In this document: positions 47,311 through 58,560 of the stretch, piece by piece
How the letters are laid out: every line of letters begins with the position of its first letter
Numbering within the stretch: position 1 is the first letter of the stretch
DNA from: Hygrocybe punicea
Taxonomy: Eukaryota > Basidiomycota > Agaricomycetes > Agaricales > Hygrophoraceae
Direction of reading: 5' to 3'
Assembly (NCBI GenBank): GCA_963556145.1
Contig: OY744461.1
Location: 2,852,001-2,916,000 of the forward strand
Length of the DNA: 64,000 nucleotides
Program-made: the position numbers and the translations under genes
Notes under the pieces: model-generated
What the model was told of the DNA's origin: nothing
Seen by the model: only the letters and a program-made list of their open reading frames with translations
Database searches by the model: none

Positions 47311-47700
47311 CTTGGGAGGTATCTACGATGCTCAAAGGCACCAGATTCGTCATGTGGAGCTGATGTTGTAGGTGGGTCGGGGAGGTCTTGGATGCGCAAC
47401 GAAGTGGGCGGCTACCAGGAGCATCCAAGGCATTCCTAGGAGGGACTTGGAAATGCAGGGGGAGTCCAACTCAGGGACATTGTCAGCTGGTGTTGGAGCC
47501 TCTGGGAGGTATCCACGATGCTCAAAGGCACCAGATTCATCATGTGGAGCTGATGTTGTAGGTGGGTCGGGGAGGTCTTGGATGCGCAACGAAGTGGGCT
47601 GCATCACCGGTGAGTGACTAGGAGCATCCAAGGCATTCCTAGGAGGGACTTGGAAATGCGGGGGGTGTAAAGTACGGGAGTCCAACTCAGGGACATTGTG
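47311..47700. repeat. About 190-bp tandem duplication inside the decayed gene
   Basis: AGGTATCCACGATGCTCAAA through GATGCGCAACGAAGTGGGC and GGAGGGACTTGGAAATGC occurs twice (about 47315-47500 and 47505-47700) with small indels. It duplicates part of the Pro-rich tail. Confidence 0.8.
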
Positions 47701-48029
47701 TGTCGGAGCCTCTGGGACGTTCATGGTTGGCTCGTTACTTTGTGAGTCTTGGTCTGCATGGGTATGCTGGCCATGGTTGAGACTAGGCAGTGGTGACTTG
47801 GTGACTCTGTCTGGTGCCTGATCCTGATTGTTGCCCAAGGTTCCACCAATTGTGGAGCCAGCCGATGTGCCATCTTTCTTCTGTTCGACTCCACGATATG
47901 TGGGGGTAGGTTGAGATCTTTCTGGTGATGGGGTGAAGAGAGCTGCCGCTGACTGTTTTTCTGCATCGCTTGGCGCCTTCTCCTTGCCCTTACCATTGCC
48001 TTGTGTGGGTAAGCCAGCAGGCAACATCC

Positions 48030-48205
48030 GATGAGGCTCCTTGAGGTCTCTCGTGACCCACTTTCCGGCATCAGCCTGCCCTCCACTCTGGCCTCGCATT
48101 GGCAAGCCAGTGGGCAAGGTCCGAAGAGGCTCCTTGAGGTCCCTTGCGACCCACTTTCTGGTATCAGCCTGCCCTCCACTCTGGCCTTGCATTGGCGAGC
48201 CAGTG
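48030..48205. repeat. About 90-bp tandem repeat inside the decayed gene
   Basis: GAGGCTCCTTGAGGTC, CGACCCACTTTC and CAGCCTGCCCTCCACTCTGG recur twice at about 90-bp spacing with a partial third copy. It encodes a repeated Gly/Gln-rich peptide in the tail (MRGQSGGQADAGKWVTRDLK type). Confidence 0.8.
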
Positions 48206-49627
48206 GGTAGAGATGGAAGAGGCTTGACAGGAGAGGGACTTGCTGTGGGAGATAGTATCAGAGTCAGAATCAAGCAGAACAATGACAATTATACAATTAC
48301 AGTTACCCGATGAGATCATTTGAGGTTCCAAGCTGTTTGAGGGTGACTCAACATCCATCCAGACAAGTTTCTTCTGTTTTTTCTCCTGAACCTGGAAATC
48401 CGACTCATCACTGCTATCTGGGATCACCACAGCAGACCTTACTCTCTTTCTTGTTGATGAATGGCCAGGAGCTGCTTTTTTTCTCTTCAATGGGTGTGAA
48501 GGTGCAGCGTTGTCCTTGGTGGAATCTGGTTCAGACTCCTCATCCGAACGAGGTTGCTTCCTATTGGGAGACACCTGGATCTCAACCTGGACCTTTGTGG
48601 GGTGCTTTGAAGCCCTAGTCAAGCGAGGTGCAGGAGCGCTGTCAGCATCTCCTTTCTTTGGGGCACTGGAGAGGTTCATTGGAGGCCTGGCGAGGTTCGT
48701 TGGAGGCCTGGAAAGCTTCGCTTTGACAACGGTTTTAGCGGGACTGGGTGGCAAGCGAGGGAGCCCACGGGAGTCAACAGTGCCATTGGAAAATTTACGC
48801 CAGCCAAAAGCCTGAGAGGAGGTTGATTCAGGAGGGACTCCTATGATCACCGGAGATTGGGAGGCTGTCAAATCACCTTGAAATGATGCTCATATATTGG
48901 CACAATGACATGAAGACATCCATAGTACCAACCTTTCTTTTCTTTGGCAACCAAACAAAACCGCAAGGGAAAGTGGGGATCATTGAAAGCATTCAGGATG
49001 TTGGTGATGTGCACCTGGGTGAGATCATTGATACCTTTGCTCTTTTGAGCAGCGGGGGGTTTGTCACCGGGGAGCGGTGCATGCTCAGGGTAATTTTCAC
49101 ATATTAAGCCGAATGTAGCCAGGTGTGTAGCCATCAGTGACCAAGGGAAGTTTTTCTTTGGCCACTTGAAGCCAAATCGATCTGTTGCAAGCCTCTGAGT
49201 GGACCAGCGAATGAAGACATGAGTGAAATGTATGAAGTTCCTGATTGAAACAAGTCTTGACTAATTTGAGACGGCCATTTAGGGTCATAAGCATCTCCAT
49301 AGCATTTTTGATGGTCGCAGGAGCTTCCTCCGTGTCAACCTTCCCATCCTCTGCCAAATATCCAAGAGGCTCTTTAGTTTGTGTCTCTGGCTTGGGGGTG
49401 GTATCTTGGAATGCCTCTTCGATGAGGGCCAATGACATATTGTGCCTTTGTGGCTGGTCAGCAACTCTAACATTTATTTGAGAGGAGCTAGGACCATACT
49501 GGATATGCTGATTAGGAGGGGCTGGGGTGGCTGGTGTGAACTGTGTAGCTGCAGATGCTCTCCCAGTTCCTTGAAGTGCACGGTTGGAATGAGAGGACCC
49601 TACAGCGCTGGTGCTGACTGGTGTGGA

Positions 49628-50459
49628 TAGTGTATTGCACGGGTACGGGTAAACCCGTGGGTATTGCCGCGGGTACAGCCACAGGTGCGGGTACGGGTAC
49701 AGCAATTTGTACCTGTGCGATTACCCGTACCCACAACGTGTAACCCGTGACATTCAGTCACACGAATGATGCGTCAGGTTCAAACGCAACCGCAGCAATC
49801 CAACCACAACGACCACGACAACAAGATAGAAGACCATGGTGACGAAGACCACGACAACGGCAATGGAGAGCATGGCCGGGAGGGTGGTGCACCCACCTAC
49901 CGGCCCCGGTACGTATCTAGATTCTACCTACATTGACATTGACTAATTCCATACCTCGCGAACACGCCCTGACGTGTCGACGTCGTTCGCGAGGTGATAG
50001 GCACCAAGAAAGATGACGGGGCTCAAGACTCATCCCAGGCCCCCCACATACTGGTCGGCAATGAGCCAGAGCGCCCGAAGACAACCACCCCCATTCACCT
50101 TGTGTCCACCAGCCCACGCATCCACCGGCCCACGCGTCCAACGACGCATCACCCAGCTTTGTGCCCACCCACCAACTCCACTGCACCGGGCCCGCACCCA
50201 CACCCATTCCACCTCGTGCTCACACAGCATGCATCAATTGACACATGTCTGGTGTCGCGAGGTCAAAGGGCGTGCATGTCCGGTGTCACGAGTGTGAGAC
50301 CCATGGGTTACCCGCTACGGGTACGGGTATGGGTCAGGTACGGGTAGGAAAAAAAAGACCCGGCACAAAACCCGTACCCGCGGTGATGGGTACGGGTATT
50401 CATGGGTACGGGTACGGGTATCCCCAAAAGTACACGGGGGTTACCCATGCAATACACTA
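49628..50459. mobile_element. hAT-type non-autonomous element A, 832 bp, TSD GGTGTGGA
   Basis: Ends are TAGTGTATTGCACGGGTACG and, reverse-complemented from the right, TAGTGTATTGCATGGGTAAC. The 8-bp flanks GGTGTGGA (49620-49627, 50460-50467) are identical. Inside, an Asp/His/Asn-rich frame (DEDHDNGNGEHGREGG) is followed by an intron-like GTACGTAT donor. A perfect hairpin CCTCGCGAA/TTCGCGAGG lies at 49954-49994, and a CATCAATTGACAC palindrome with GTCGCGAGGT near 50229-50263. No transposase. It interrupts an exon of the 46.5-51.3 kb gene. Confidence 0.9.
49954..49994. other. Conserved hairpin in hAT-type element A
   Basis: CCTCGCGAA at the left and TTCGCGAGG at the right are perfect reverse complements around a 23-base centre containing GACGTGTC and GACGTC. 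A copy of the same 41-bp length lies at 62058-62098 in element C, with one G-T mismatch in the stem. Confidence 0.75.
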
Positions 50460-51544
50460 GGTGTGGAAGGTATGATTTGCAAGACTGGAGGTGCATAACG
50501 TGATTCTCTGGGAGAGCTGCTGGAATGGGATTTCCCAGGAATCTTGGGCACCGTGGGAATGGCACCGTGGGACTGGAACCATCTGGAGCAAGTTGAGCAC
50601 GTCGATCTGATGCCCGTGAGACCAACCCTGCATCACAGGAAGAGGTGCGGACCATGGTGCGGAGATGAGTGGGTGTCTCATACAAGGGGGTGGAGAGTCG
50701 CCTTTTACGTGGTGTACGTGGGGTCCCCCCACCAATTTGGGTTACGGAGAAATCATAGAGGTCACTGTACTGCTCCACCAGATCCTCATCAACTATGGTG
50801 CCCACAGGTGCCGAGCTACCTCGGTTGGTACGAATAGCGGGGTGGGCATGAAGGAGTTGCTGGTCTGATTCCTAGAGGGTGAAGTAAGTAAGAGAAAAAG
50901 GAGGTTAGTGGGATCACTATGCTTACAAGAGCATGCGGGTTTGCCATGAAAAACAAGACACAGTGTGAAGCTGAGCAAAAGTGCTGAAATGAGTGGTCAG
51001 TATACTCATGGGAGGAACAGTCAAAAAATCCTTACAGAATGGCAAGAACTTATCAGCAAGAGGGAAAACAGTTACTCCACGGCTCATTGCACCAGGTTGA
51101 ATAGACAACGTGTTGTTGCTGTGTTGGGTTGATGAGGTCAATGAGGTGATTATTGGGATAAGGAGAGAGACAAACCAGAGGGTGTCCTAGATGGTGTGAG
51201 AGAGTGTTCGACGCGTCGCTGTTGAATGTTGAAAAATGTGTTGGGTTCCATTGGCAGTCCATCACGATCCGCGACATGGATGGAGAGAAAAATGATAGGA
51301 TGGGAAGGTGAGGCGACAGGTTAAATTGCAGAGCAGCTGGAGAGGTTGGTGGAGGTCAACAGAGGTGCATAAGAGGCATGTGAGAGGTATGAGAGAAGAC
51401 TTGTCTTACCAATTTAGTCCATTCATTCCAGCCAATGAGATTCCGTTTACAGCTGTTTGCAGCAAGCTTGACACTACATGCGGATTTTGAGTACTTTAGG
51501 AAATATGGATTTAGTCATTTTTTTGCCTCTCAGCCACATACCAC

Positions 51545-52891
51545 ATGGCCCATAGTAAAAAGTGTTTGCGCAAGCAGCCCAGCATAATTAATAGCAACCT
51601 TGAGCACCGATTCTCTGCCAGCAATGACTCTGATTCTACTGAAGTACCATCTGAGACTGATGGCTTAGCCATGCCCACTCCATCTCTGATAGCACAGAAA
51701 CGCAAAAATTCATCGCGCAAGGAAAAGCCTCCAACAAATGAGCCAGTACCACCATCTGTCAAGATCAACTACATCATTGCCGCATTCTCTGCCTCTGAAA
51801 TGAAGAAACCTGTTACGAAACGCCGTGGAAAAACAATCTCACTGCACCTCGATAGCAGTGAGCCTTGGGACACAGTCCAAGCTCAACTCTTCGTCAGGAT
51901 TGACACATTGCTCAAGCCTCGCAATCCAACCATTGACCTTATGAACTATGACGTCCTCTTTTCAATCCCACGCATTCTTAGCAAGCCTGGTGCGCCTCTT
52001 GCGGCTGAGGCTGATTATGCGATGCTCTTGGAGTGCATCTCCAAACTCAAGTCTCCCATTGTCAACATCAGCATCAAAGCAATTGCTGCAGGTAGTGATA
52101 AGGAGAATGAGGAGAATGATGGGGACAAACTGAAGTCAAAGAAGAAAACTGCCTGCCGTGATTTTGCGACTCTCCCCGGAAATGTCAACATGACTACGAC
52201 TGTCCGTTTACTGCAGGAACGCTGGAAATGCATGCAGAAGATGGTGTCCTGCATGGGGACAAATTGTTTTGTTGATGGGGAGGGAGTTCACTTGCCGCTC
52301 AGCATTGAGAGGTTGGAGTGCTGGGCTTTTGCAATGGTACGTTCTTTTTTTTTTCATTCAATCTGTATTCTGATCATTGTTCTCTAGCTTAAGGGTGAAG
52401 ATCAGGCCACACTCCAAAAGCCTCCCAACCATAACCTCTTCGACAACAGACCTACCAAGTTATCACCACTCCTTCAGCGCTGGCTCGATTCTCAGGCCAA
52501 AGCTACCCCAGCAATGCCTGTATTCAACCTCAACATTGGCAAAGAAGTTATGGATTTACTCCGCCCCACACCTGCACCTGCACTCGCACCAGTCATCGCC
52601 GCTAACCTGATTCCGGGTCCCGCACTTGTTCAACAACCTCAGTATGACCTACAATGCCCAACAATCCTGCAACCTGGCAGCAAAGCTGGCCCCGATATGA
52701 CAATGATCGAATTCAGCCAGCAGTACCAGCTCCACCAGGAAACTCAAGAGAAATTCACTCAGCATTGTTACGAGCATGCCCAGATGCTGCGATTTTTGAC
52801 CCAGGAGGATTTGACGGTGATGGGCTTCCTTCGAGGGGAGATTGCGTCAGTTTGGGATGCTGTCGAGCACTGGTCTCAGGCCCCCATTTAG
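51545..52891 (+). CDS. Two-exon gene of unknown function, 431 aa, intact
   Basis: Exons 51545-52336 and 52388-52891 are 792 and 504 bases and join in phase 0 (donor GTACGT, acceptor CTCTAG, 51-bp intron), closing on TAG. The N-terminus is basic and Ser-rich (MAHSKKCLRKQPSI, AQKRKNSSRKEKPPTNEP). Next is a globular part (TISLHLDSSEPWDTVQAQLF, LECISKLKSPIVNISIKAIA), an acidic-basic insert, and VRLLQERWKCMQKMVSCMGT. After a Pro-rich linker the C-terminal 50 residues (MLRFLTQEDLTVMGFLRGEI) look like a small helical SAM-type domain, inferred from the L-T-x-x-D-L-x-x-x-G pattern. I recall similar proteins as an expanded agaricomycete family with no known function. Confidence 0.8.
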
Positions 52892-53012
52892 TTTTTTTTA
52901 GTGTAGCATAGTTTTTAGCGTAGTTCGCATCACCCTGTGCAATCCAAGTCAAACGTTCATTTACATTTCATGCCAGCACTAAGTACAATACAATACAAGC
53001 AAAAAAAAGGTG
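52892..53012. other. Short intergenic spacer
   Basis: AT-rich; contains no feature I can support other than the probable 3' flank of the mariner-like element. Confidence 0.4.
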
Positions 53013-53743
53013 CTAGAAATACCCGGCATGCATGAAGTAGCCCTCCGTGTCACTGCTCATAACTACATCCAATACCTCATACATGTCATACAAGATCCCA
53101 TCCCCAGTCATAGCCTGGTAATACTCCACATTTCTCCTGATAAAGTGCTTCACCTTTGAGAATGCCTCCTTAATGGGATTGAGGTCAGGAGAATATGGTG
53201 GGAGATATTCAATCCGCACGCCAAAACGGTCTGCGAGGGTGAGAATTTCATCATTGTGGTGGATCCTGGCATTGTCCAGAATGAGGATGCTGAGGGGACC
53301 GGGATAGGCGCTGCATTTTGGTAACTGTAGCTCGGGATCAGGCCACAGCTAGTCAAGAGAGTGAGTATGTGTTCCAGCCAATGCAGAAGTGCCGCCTTCG
53401 TCAATGAGCCCTCTACGCATGTGGCAGACACGAAACCATCGAGGGTAAGGCAGCCGACAGTCGATGTGCGATGCCTGCAATAGAATGGTTGAGATTTTTG
53501 TGCGTGTCGGCCCCATTTCGATCGTCCGCAATGTCGACCTATGGTGCGCTCATCCTTGGAAACTTCATCGATGAACCCTAGTTCATCTGGGGTGTACCAT
53601 GCCATCCGCACAATGAACTCAGCACGATGGGCTTCATTTCGCTCGATTGTGATCCGCTGGAGCTGTTTGTGGCTGACACCAGCTCGGAGGAGTTCCTTGT
53701 GGATGGTGGTGTAGTGGACTGAAATGAAGTGATTGGTCTTCAA
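53013..53743 (-). pseudogene. Tc1/mariner-like transposase fragment, frameshifted
   Basis: The minus strand reads NHFISVHYTTIHKELLRAGV and YTPDELGFIDEVSKDERTIG, the latter with the first catalytic Asp. Next is LILDNARIHHNDEILTLADR in a shifted frame, with the second Asp. The end reads IEYLPPYSPDLNPIKEAFSK and VKHFIRRNVEYYQAMTGDGI. The YSPDLNPIE-like block marks the DDE-type catalytic end. At least one frameshift (near 53330) separates the parts, and the DNA-binding N-terminus is missing where the next element begins at 53751. Non-functional. Confidence 0.85.
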
Positions 53744-53750
53744 GAGATGT

Positions 53751-54856
53751 AAGGTTGACCACGGGTACGGGTTTACCCACGGTTTTTAGGTCACGGGTGG
53801 CGCGGGTACGGGTACGGTTGCCAAATTTGGCACCCGCAACCAAACCGTGACCCGTACCCGCGACACCGCGGTTTTCGACGGGTTGGTGACAACAACAGGG
53901 CTATGTGCCCTCAGGTACATTTCTTTTGTATTTGACATTAAACTGACTATCTTTTCTTAGATAATATTGAATTACCATACCACCACGAAAACCCCAACCC
54001 AAAACCCCACGCCTGCAAGAGGACGCGTCTAAACGTGTCCCAGACCGTGATCCCACAACGCCGGCACCAACGCCCAGCCAATCGGGCACCAACACCAGCT
54101 CAAAGCCACGACGCCGCTGCCAAGCAGTTGCAAGTGCGAGCCCATGGCCTAACGGCGTCGAAACGCGGGCCAACGTGTATGCGAAGACAGCGGCAGCAGT
54201 CAAGCGGCCATTGGCAATGCAAACGACGTGACAACGCAAACGACGTGGAATACCATAGCAAGGATGGTGATGGTGATGGGGACGACGACGTGGATAGGAC
54301 GAGGTGGACGTGGACGACGAGGGCCCGGGATTATGACAATGAGGGCCAGGGCCAGGACGACAATGGACGACGGCCATGATGACGACAGCCAGAACGATGA
54401 TGGCCAGGACAACGATGGCCACAACGATGGCGGCCAGGACGACGACGGCCAGGACCATGACAGCTGGGACGACGACGGCCAGGACAATGACGGCCGGGGC
54501 GACGACGGCCACAATGACACCAGCCGATTGGCCAACGGTGACGAGGTCGGCAACGACGCGATGTGGGACAAGGATGGGCCAGGGGATGAAGGGCCATGGG
54601 GACTGTCAACAATGTTGACAGAACCATGACCCCCCCTCAAATGACCTCGCAAACCGCGTCAGCCGCATGTCAATTGACATGGCGAGGCATTCGCGAGGTC
54701 GACAATGACCAGGACGGAACGAGCTCCCACCACAGACCTGTAGCACCCGTGGGTCGTACGGTTCGTGGCGGGTGCTACCCGTCACGGGTACGGTCTTCAT
54801 GGGTGCGGGTACGGTATTGGCAAACCCAACCCGTATCACACCCGTGGTCAACCCTA
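53751..54856. mobile_element. hAT-type non-autonomous element D, about 1.1 kb, ends AGGTTGACCACGGGT
   Basis: The left end AAGGTTGACCACGGGTACGG and the right end, reverse-complemented, AGGGTTGACCACGGGTGTGA are imperfect terminal repeats. The interior holds GACGACGGCCAGGAC-type low complexity (54250-54560). It also has an intron-like stretch (53913-53960, with CTGACTA and TTAG), a GTCAATTGACATGG palindrome (54668) and TTCGCGAGG (54690). No clear 8-bp duplication was found, so one end may be altered. It abuts the truncated mariner transposase. Confidence 0.75.
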
Positions 54857-55690
54857 GTCCTGATATACAATAGACTAACTAAACATGAACATGAGTTTGG
54901 GAAACCTGGAAAGGCAGAGAAGTCGAGGCCATGTCTTTATCTATGTTACATCATACATTTCCAAAATAGAAGTCAATATACCACTGACTGCCAAGGGCAC
55001 AATTTTCATAGAATCCTCTCAAGTCTGTCTGCTATGATGCTGGGAGGCCAAAGCTTTTGGGCAATGGGGTGGAATTGTCCAGAAATGAGGAGGATAGCAA
55101 TGAAGAAGATGACAAGGAGATAAGACAATGGCAGTGTGATGTGACAGTGTTTCAAGAACTGGTTTTCCATTTGATAAGAACTTTTTGTAAAGATTATCCT
55201 CGATCTTGCTGGTTATTCAATCAATCCACTCAACATTGACAGCAATTCTGTAGATTGCACTAGAGAGGTGAATATCTACTACACCAATTTCTATAGATAT
55301 GTATCTAATTTGACTTATGCACCAGACAAAATTTGAGTGTTTCAAGGACCAGTGGATGACTGTATTATTTTCTGCAATATTTTCACAAGTGAGATAACAA
55401 CACAAATAGTTTCAAAATGTGACTTATCTGCATCTAATAAAGCACCTTTCAGTTTTTTGGTGAAAGAGGTAAGTGAATGCAGCCTTGCCCTGAAACAGCA
55501 GCAAGGCCCAGAATTGATAAGTATGTATAACACAAGAAGAACTGGTGCGGTGCAATACAAAATAGGGGTGCGGTAAGGGTGGATGCAAGAAAACCAAAAA
55601 ACTAAAGTCTACAAGAGATCAGAAGGAACTAGAGAAAATAAGGAACAACATACTTTGGAGGAGACGAAAGGGCTGGTAGCAGAAACTAGT
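54857..55690. other. Intergenic with a fragment of the 20.4-kb element
   Basis: Bases 55370-55430 (TTTCTGCAATATTTTCACAA, GATAACAACACAAATAGTTT) match the arms of the 20371-20995 element. No gene is recognised. Confidence 0.5.
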
Positions 55691-56130
55691 GATGGTCAGG
55701 TTCAGTTCAGTTCGGTTCAGGCCAAAAAAATCTGAACCTTGAACTGAACCTCAGGTTCAGGTTTAGATAAGTTCGGTTCAGGTTCAGCCCAGTCCGAACC
55801 TGAACTGAACCTGTAAATATATAAGTGCACTTGCTTATCAAATTTCTTACTGCAAAATTTATCCTTTATTTCCTACTGCTCTGCACAATTCAATCAATAC
55901 CACATTTCTGTTGTGCCAAGGGCTCAGCCTCTTAACAACTTGTATTATGTCAACATTAACTGTAAATGAATGGTGTTATGTAGTAGATGTGTCAACAGTA
56001 CATTCAACATGAATGATACCACCTAAGGCAGGACTTCGGGGATGTTCCCATGGCCGTCAAGGGGGGGTTCTTATGTCACGGTAAAGTGGCCTCATAGGCC
56101 AAGCTCTCAGGAGCTTTTCCCGATTAGTAA
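55691..56130. repeat. GAACTGAACC-rich stretch and probable 5' end of the KDZ-like element
   Basis: CTAGTGATGGTCAGGTTCAG at 55688 starts a stretch dense in GAACCTGAACTGAACC to 55815, resembling the end of a hAT-type element. From 56067, GGGGGGTTCTTATGT and AGTGGCCTCATAGGC match 46076-46115, just upstream of the KDZ-like frame. Confidence 0.5.
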
Positions 56131-56144
56131 TTGCCATATTAGTC

Positions 56145-57890
56145 ATGAACCTCTTGCTCGTCGCCTCCATGGCTGCTCTGCCAGGAGCCTCTGGCGCGAT
56201 CCCTAATATGTATATATTACTTCCTTGTCAAAAAATACTTTGCGATCTGTACCTTACTTCCACCACCACCAGCCTGATTGTTATTATCCAAGGCAACCAG
56301 ATGCGCTCTAGTCAAGCCCACCATCTTGCAGCTTCTGGCCATGGAAAACATTACACTAGCCCCCAAAAATCCCGCAACAAACGGAAGACTACCACTCTAG
56401 TCATTATCCAAGGCCAAGAGGCTAAAAGACAGCGACTTCTCACGCAACTCAGAGTTTTGCAGACGCAACATCACAGGACAACTGACGAGGATGTCAATAT
56501 CGAACCAGAGCAGTCAGACTATATCCCAGACGATGTAGACACACCTACACAACATGGTACTGTCGAATCCTCGAACATACCCATATCCAAGTTGCCAGCA
56601 ATGGAGAGCCATCAACCAACTGAGAAAATCCGTTGATGTACCCTCCCAGACACAACCGCCCACCGCATTTATCAGTTGTGGCAGGCTCTCTCGCTGTCCC
56701 TCCTTCGTCCCCTTATGTCCTACATAACACACTCAAATGCATGCGTACATCCAGCCATTACCACCATAGAAGATACCTGTCATCACCTGGCATGTGAAAC
56801 TAAAACAACAAACATTGTATGCCTTCATTTCGAATGTGAGTCCATTGTTCTATGCCAATGTGCCAAACTAACTTAGCTATCTAGTGTTTTTTTCGCTTCC
56901 TGTCACCACATGCAGCTGTTGCACCACAGCAAAAGCCCTCGTTGAAAACGGACTCTTCCCGACCACACCATCACAACCCTGAATGGCAGTATTGATCCAC
57001 CTGTTGGATTTCTATTGTGCACTTTTCAAACAATCCTGCGAAGCTGTCAATGCCTTGGCAGCTGCACTGCACTCGTTCTACACACAACGCGGTTTTGATG
57101 TTCTAGATATCTCTGTCAGTAGTTCCCTTGTCATATTGTACCTCAATCAACTCTCTTTTAGGGTGCTTGCATCAAAGAACCTTTCAGACAAAGCCTTGGA
57201 TATGCCATTCAGTGGTACAATTCCCTACAAGTCCTAGTTGAGAAAGAGGTTGATGCTGCAGTGCAACAATGCCACAATGTCCTCAACAACCTGGACGCTA
57301 TTCACACTCTTGGCCCTATCTCACCTTTGCTGGAGCTCCCACCGGCAGCCGGTATCACAGAAGTGGCCGCCTTACCTCAAGTGAACCTCCATCAACCTCC
57401 GGCGTACTTCCACCTGTTCTCTCACATCCCACCCCCCTAGTACCTGATTTTGAAACCGCTCCACCGCTCCGCCCCACTCCACCCCAATGCATGCATATCC
57501 TACAACAGCAGTGTCCGGCTTGTTTCAGTGGTGAAGTGTTCGGCAGACCATTTGACAGGTGATTAACTCAGCATTCTGCACCATCTGTAGTACCACTCCC
57601 CCACTGTTGTCACCACACAGAAAAAGACCCCAACCTTCTGCAGCCCCCCTAATGTCCAAGCAGCAGATGCCATAACCAAGGCCAATCCTGGCCATTCGCC
57701 CTTGAACGTGAATGTTCCTGAACGTACCTGCTGCCTCAGCACCAATTACTACCAGCTCATCCCCAAATCATTGCCTTTCAGACCCAACTTCCAGAATGCT
57801 GTGGAATCAGTCCTCACAGAGGTGAAACAGCAGCTTGCAGGGTGGGGCTGTGAGACAATCAGGTTCGACATCCTCAAACAGGCACAGTGA
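56145..57890 (+). pseudogene. N-terminal fragment of a KDZ-like transposase gene
   Basis: Plus-strand fragments include RQRLLTQLRVLQTQHHRTTD and QSDYIPDDVDTPTQHGTVES (56430-56560), then LMSYITHSNACVHPAITTIE with ACETKTTNIVCLHFECE (56710-56840). These are followed by LLDFYCALFKQSCEAVNALA (56995), VQQCHNVLNNLDAIHTLGPI (57260), LQQQCPACFSGEVFGRPFDR (57505) and FRPNFQNAVESVLTEVKQQL (57780). The Cys/His cluster and LLDFY...LF....C order are those I associate with fungal KDZ transposases and their cysteine clusters. Frames change at least three times and the catalytic core is absent. The assignment rests on memory of the family. Confidence 0.55.
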
Positions 57891-58092
57891 CATGCTAGCG
57901 ACCCCAGCCTCGGCAGTTGACCAGCGGGTGTGTTAGCAGGGATGAGCAAACAATTTGATCATGTACATTAGCAAGATGAAGTCAATTACAACTCATTGCG
58001 CCAGGACACTTAAATGAATTAGAACATTTTCAGTGCTAGATAGATTTACATTTTTGTATCTAAACTCGACCAACTCTATCTTACTCCATCAT

Positions 58093-58560
58093 CATGGCCT
58101 CCCCCATGACCATAACTGCTCGACGAATTTGCTTCCATCATAGCATGATCAATAGTGTCGCTGGCAACCAGATTAACACAACTATTTACCAAATCCATGG
58201 CCAGCTGCCTCCTTGCCCCAACCTTATTGGTAAGTAACCACTCGATGTTATCCCAAACAAATGCTTATAGATGTTGTAGACCTAGAACGCAGGTTGAGCG
58301 ACTTCCAGACGAAGTTGTGTGATGTCCTGTGAAGTCGAAACAAGTAGATCAAGGAGTTGGAAGTTGAACTGGCCGATCTCCAGCAGAACCATGATGCGGT
58401 GATTGTGAGATTAGACCTGGACCTCAATTTGGACTTGGATGGTAAGTTATATTCTTTCAATCGAGATTCCAAGTGCTTAGAACTACTTCCCAGCTTTTTA
58501 GTCCTGACACTCATTGTTTTGCTTGTATTATGTGCACAATGGAATATATGTATCTAAGTC
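58093..58560 (+). pseudogene. Fragment of a gene with a predicted coiled coil
   Basis: MASPMTITARRICF (58096 on) leads to SMINSVAGNQINTTIYQIHG, a Gly-Asn-Gln-rich N-terminal pattern seen in some fungal proteins. After an intron-like gap comes DVVDLERRLSDFQTKLCDVL, a stop, then IKELEVELADLQQNHDAVIV and LDLDLNLDLDG, a heptad-rich segment. Two stops (TGA and TAG near 58330-58350) break the coiled coil. No function can be assigned. Confidence 0.4.

Larger units (their letters stand above)
46519..51277 (-). pseudogene. Decayed multi-exon host-like gene of unknown function, split by a hAT-type element
   Basis: Minus-strand coding pieces in order begin with MSRGVTVFPLADKFLPFCK (51087). Next are VGTIVDEDLVEQYSDLYDFS (50805) and TPRKRRLSTPLYETPTHLRT. 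Across the insertion comes NMSLALIEEAFQD (49450), then RFGFKWPKKNFPWSLMATHL with ATFGLICENYPEHAPLPGDK (49180-49060). Last are a basic Ser-rich part with RKRVRSAVVIPDSSDESDFQ (48450) and a long Pro/Ser/Gly/Tyr-rich tail ending at 46519. Frame changes occur near 50560 (inside a duplicated CCCACGGTGCC) and near 49255, besides the insertion. The tail looks disordered. The start is uncertain. Confidence 0.5.

Noticed and set aside
54228..54652. Asp-rich and Val/Ile- or Ser/Pro-rich frames on both strands
   Set aside because: Trinucleotide-biased core of element D keeps all frames open. The plus-strand frame may be part of the intron-like family but is not called a gene.
53751..54856. 8-bp target duplication for element D
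   Set aside because: Flanks AGAGATGT and AGTCCTGA do not match; the imperfect terminal repeats are real but the insertion site is not intact.
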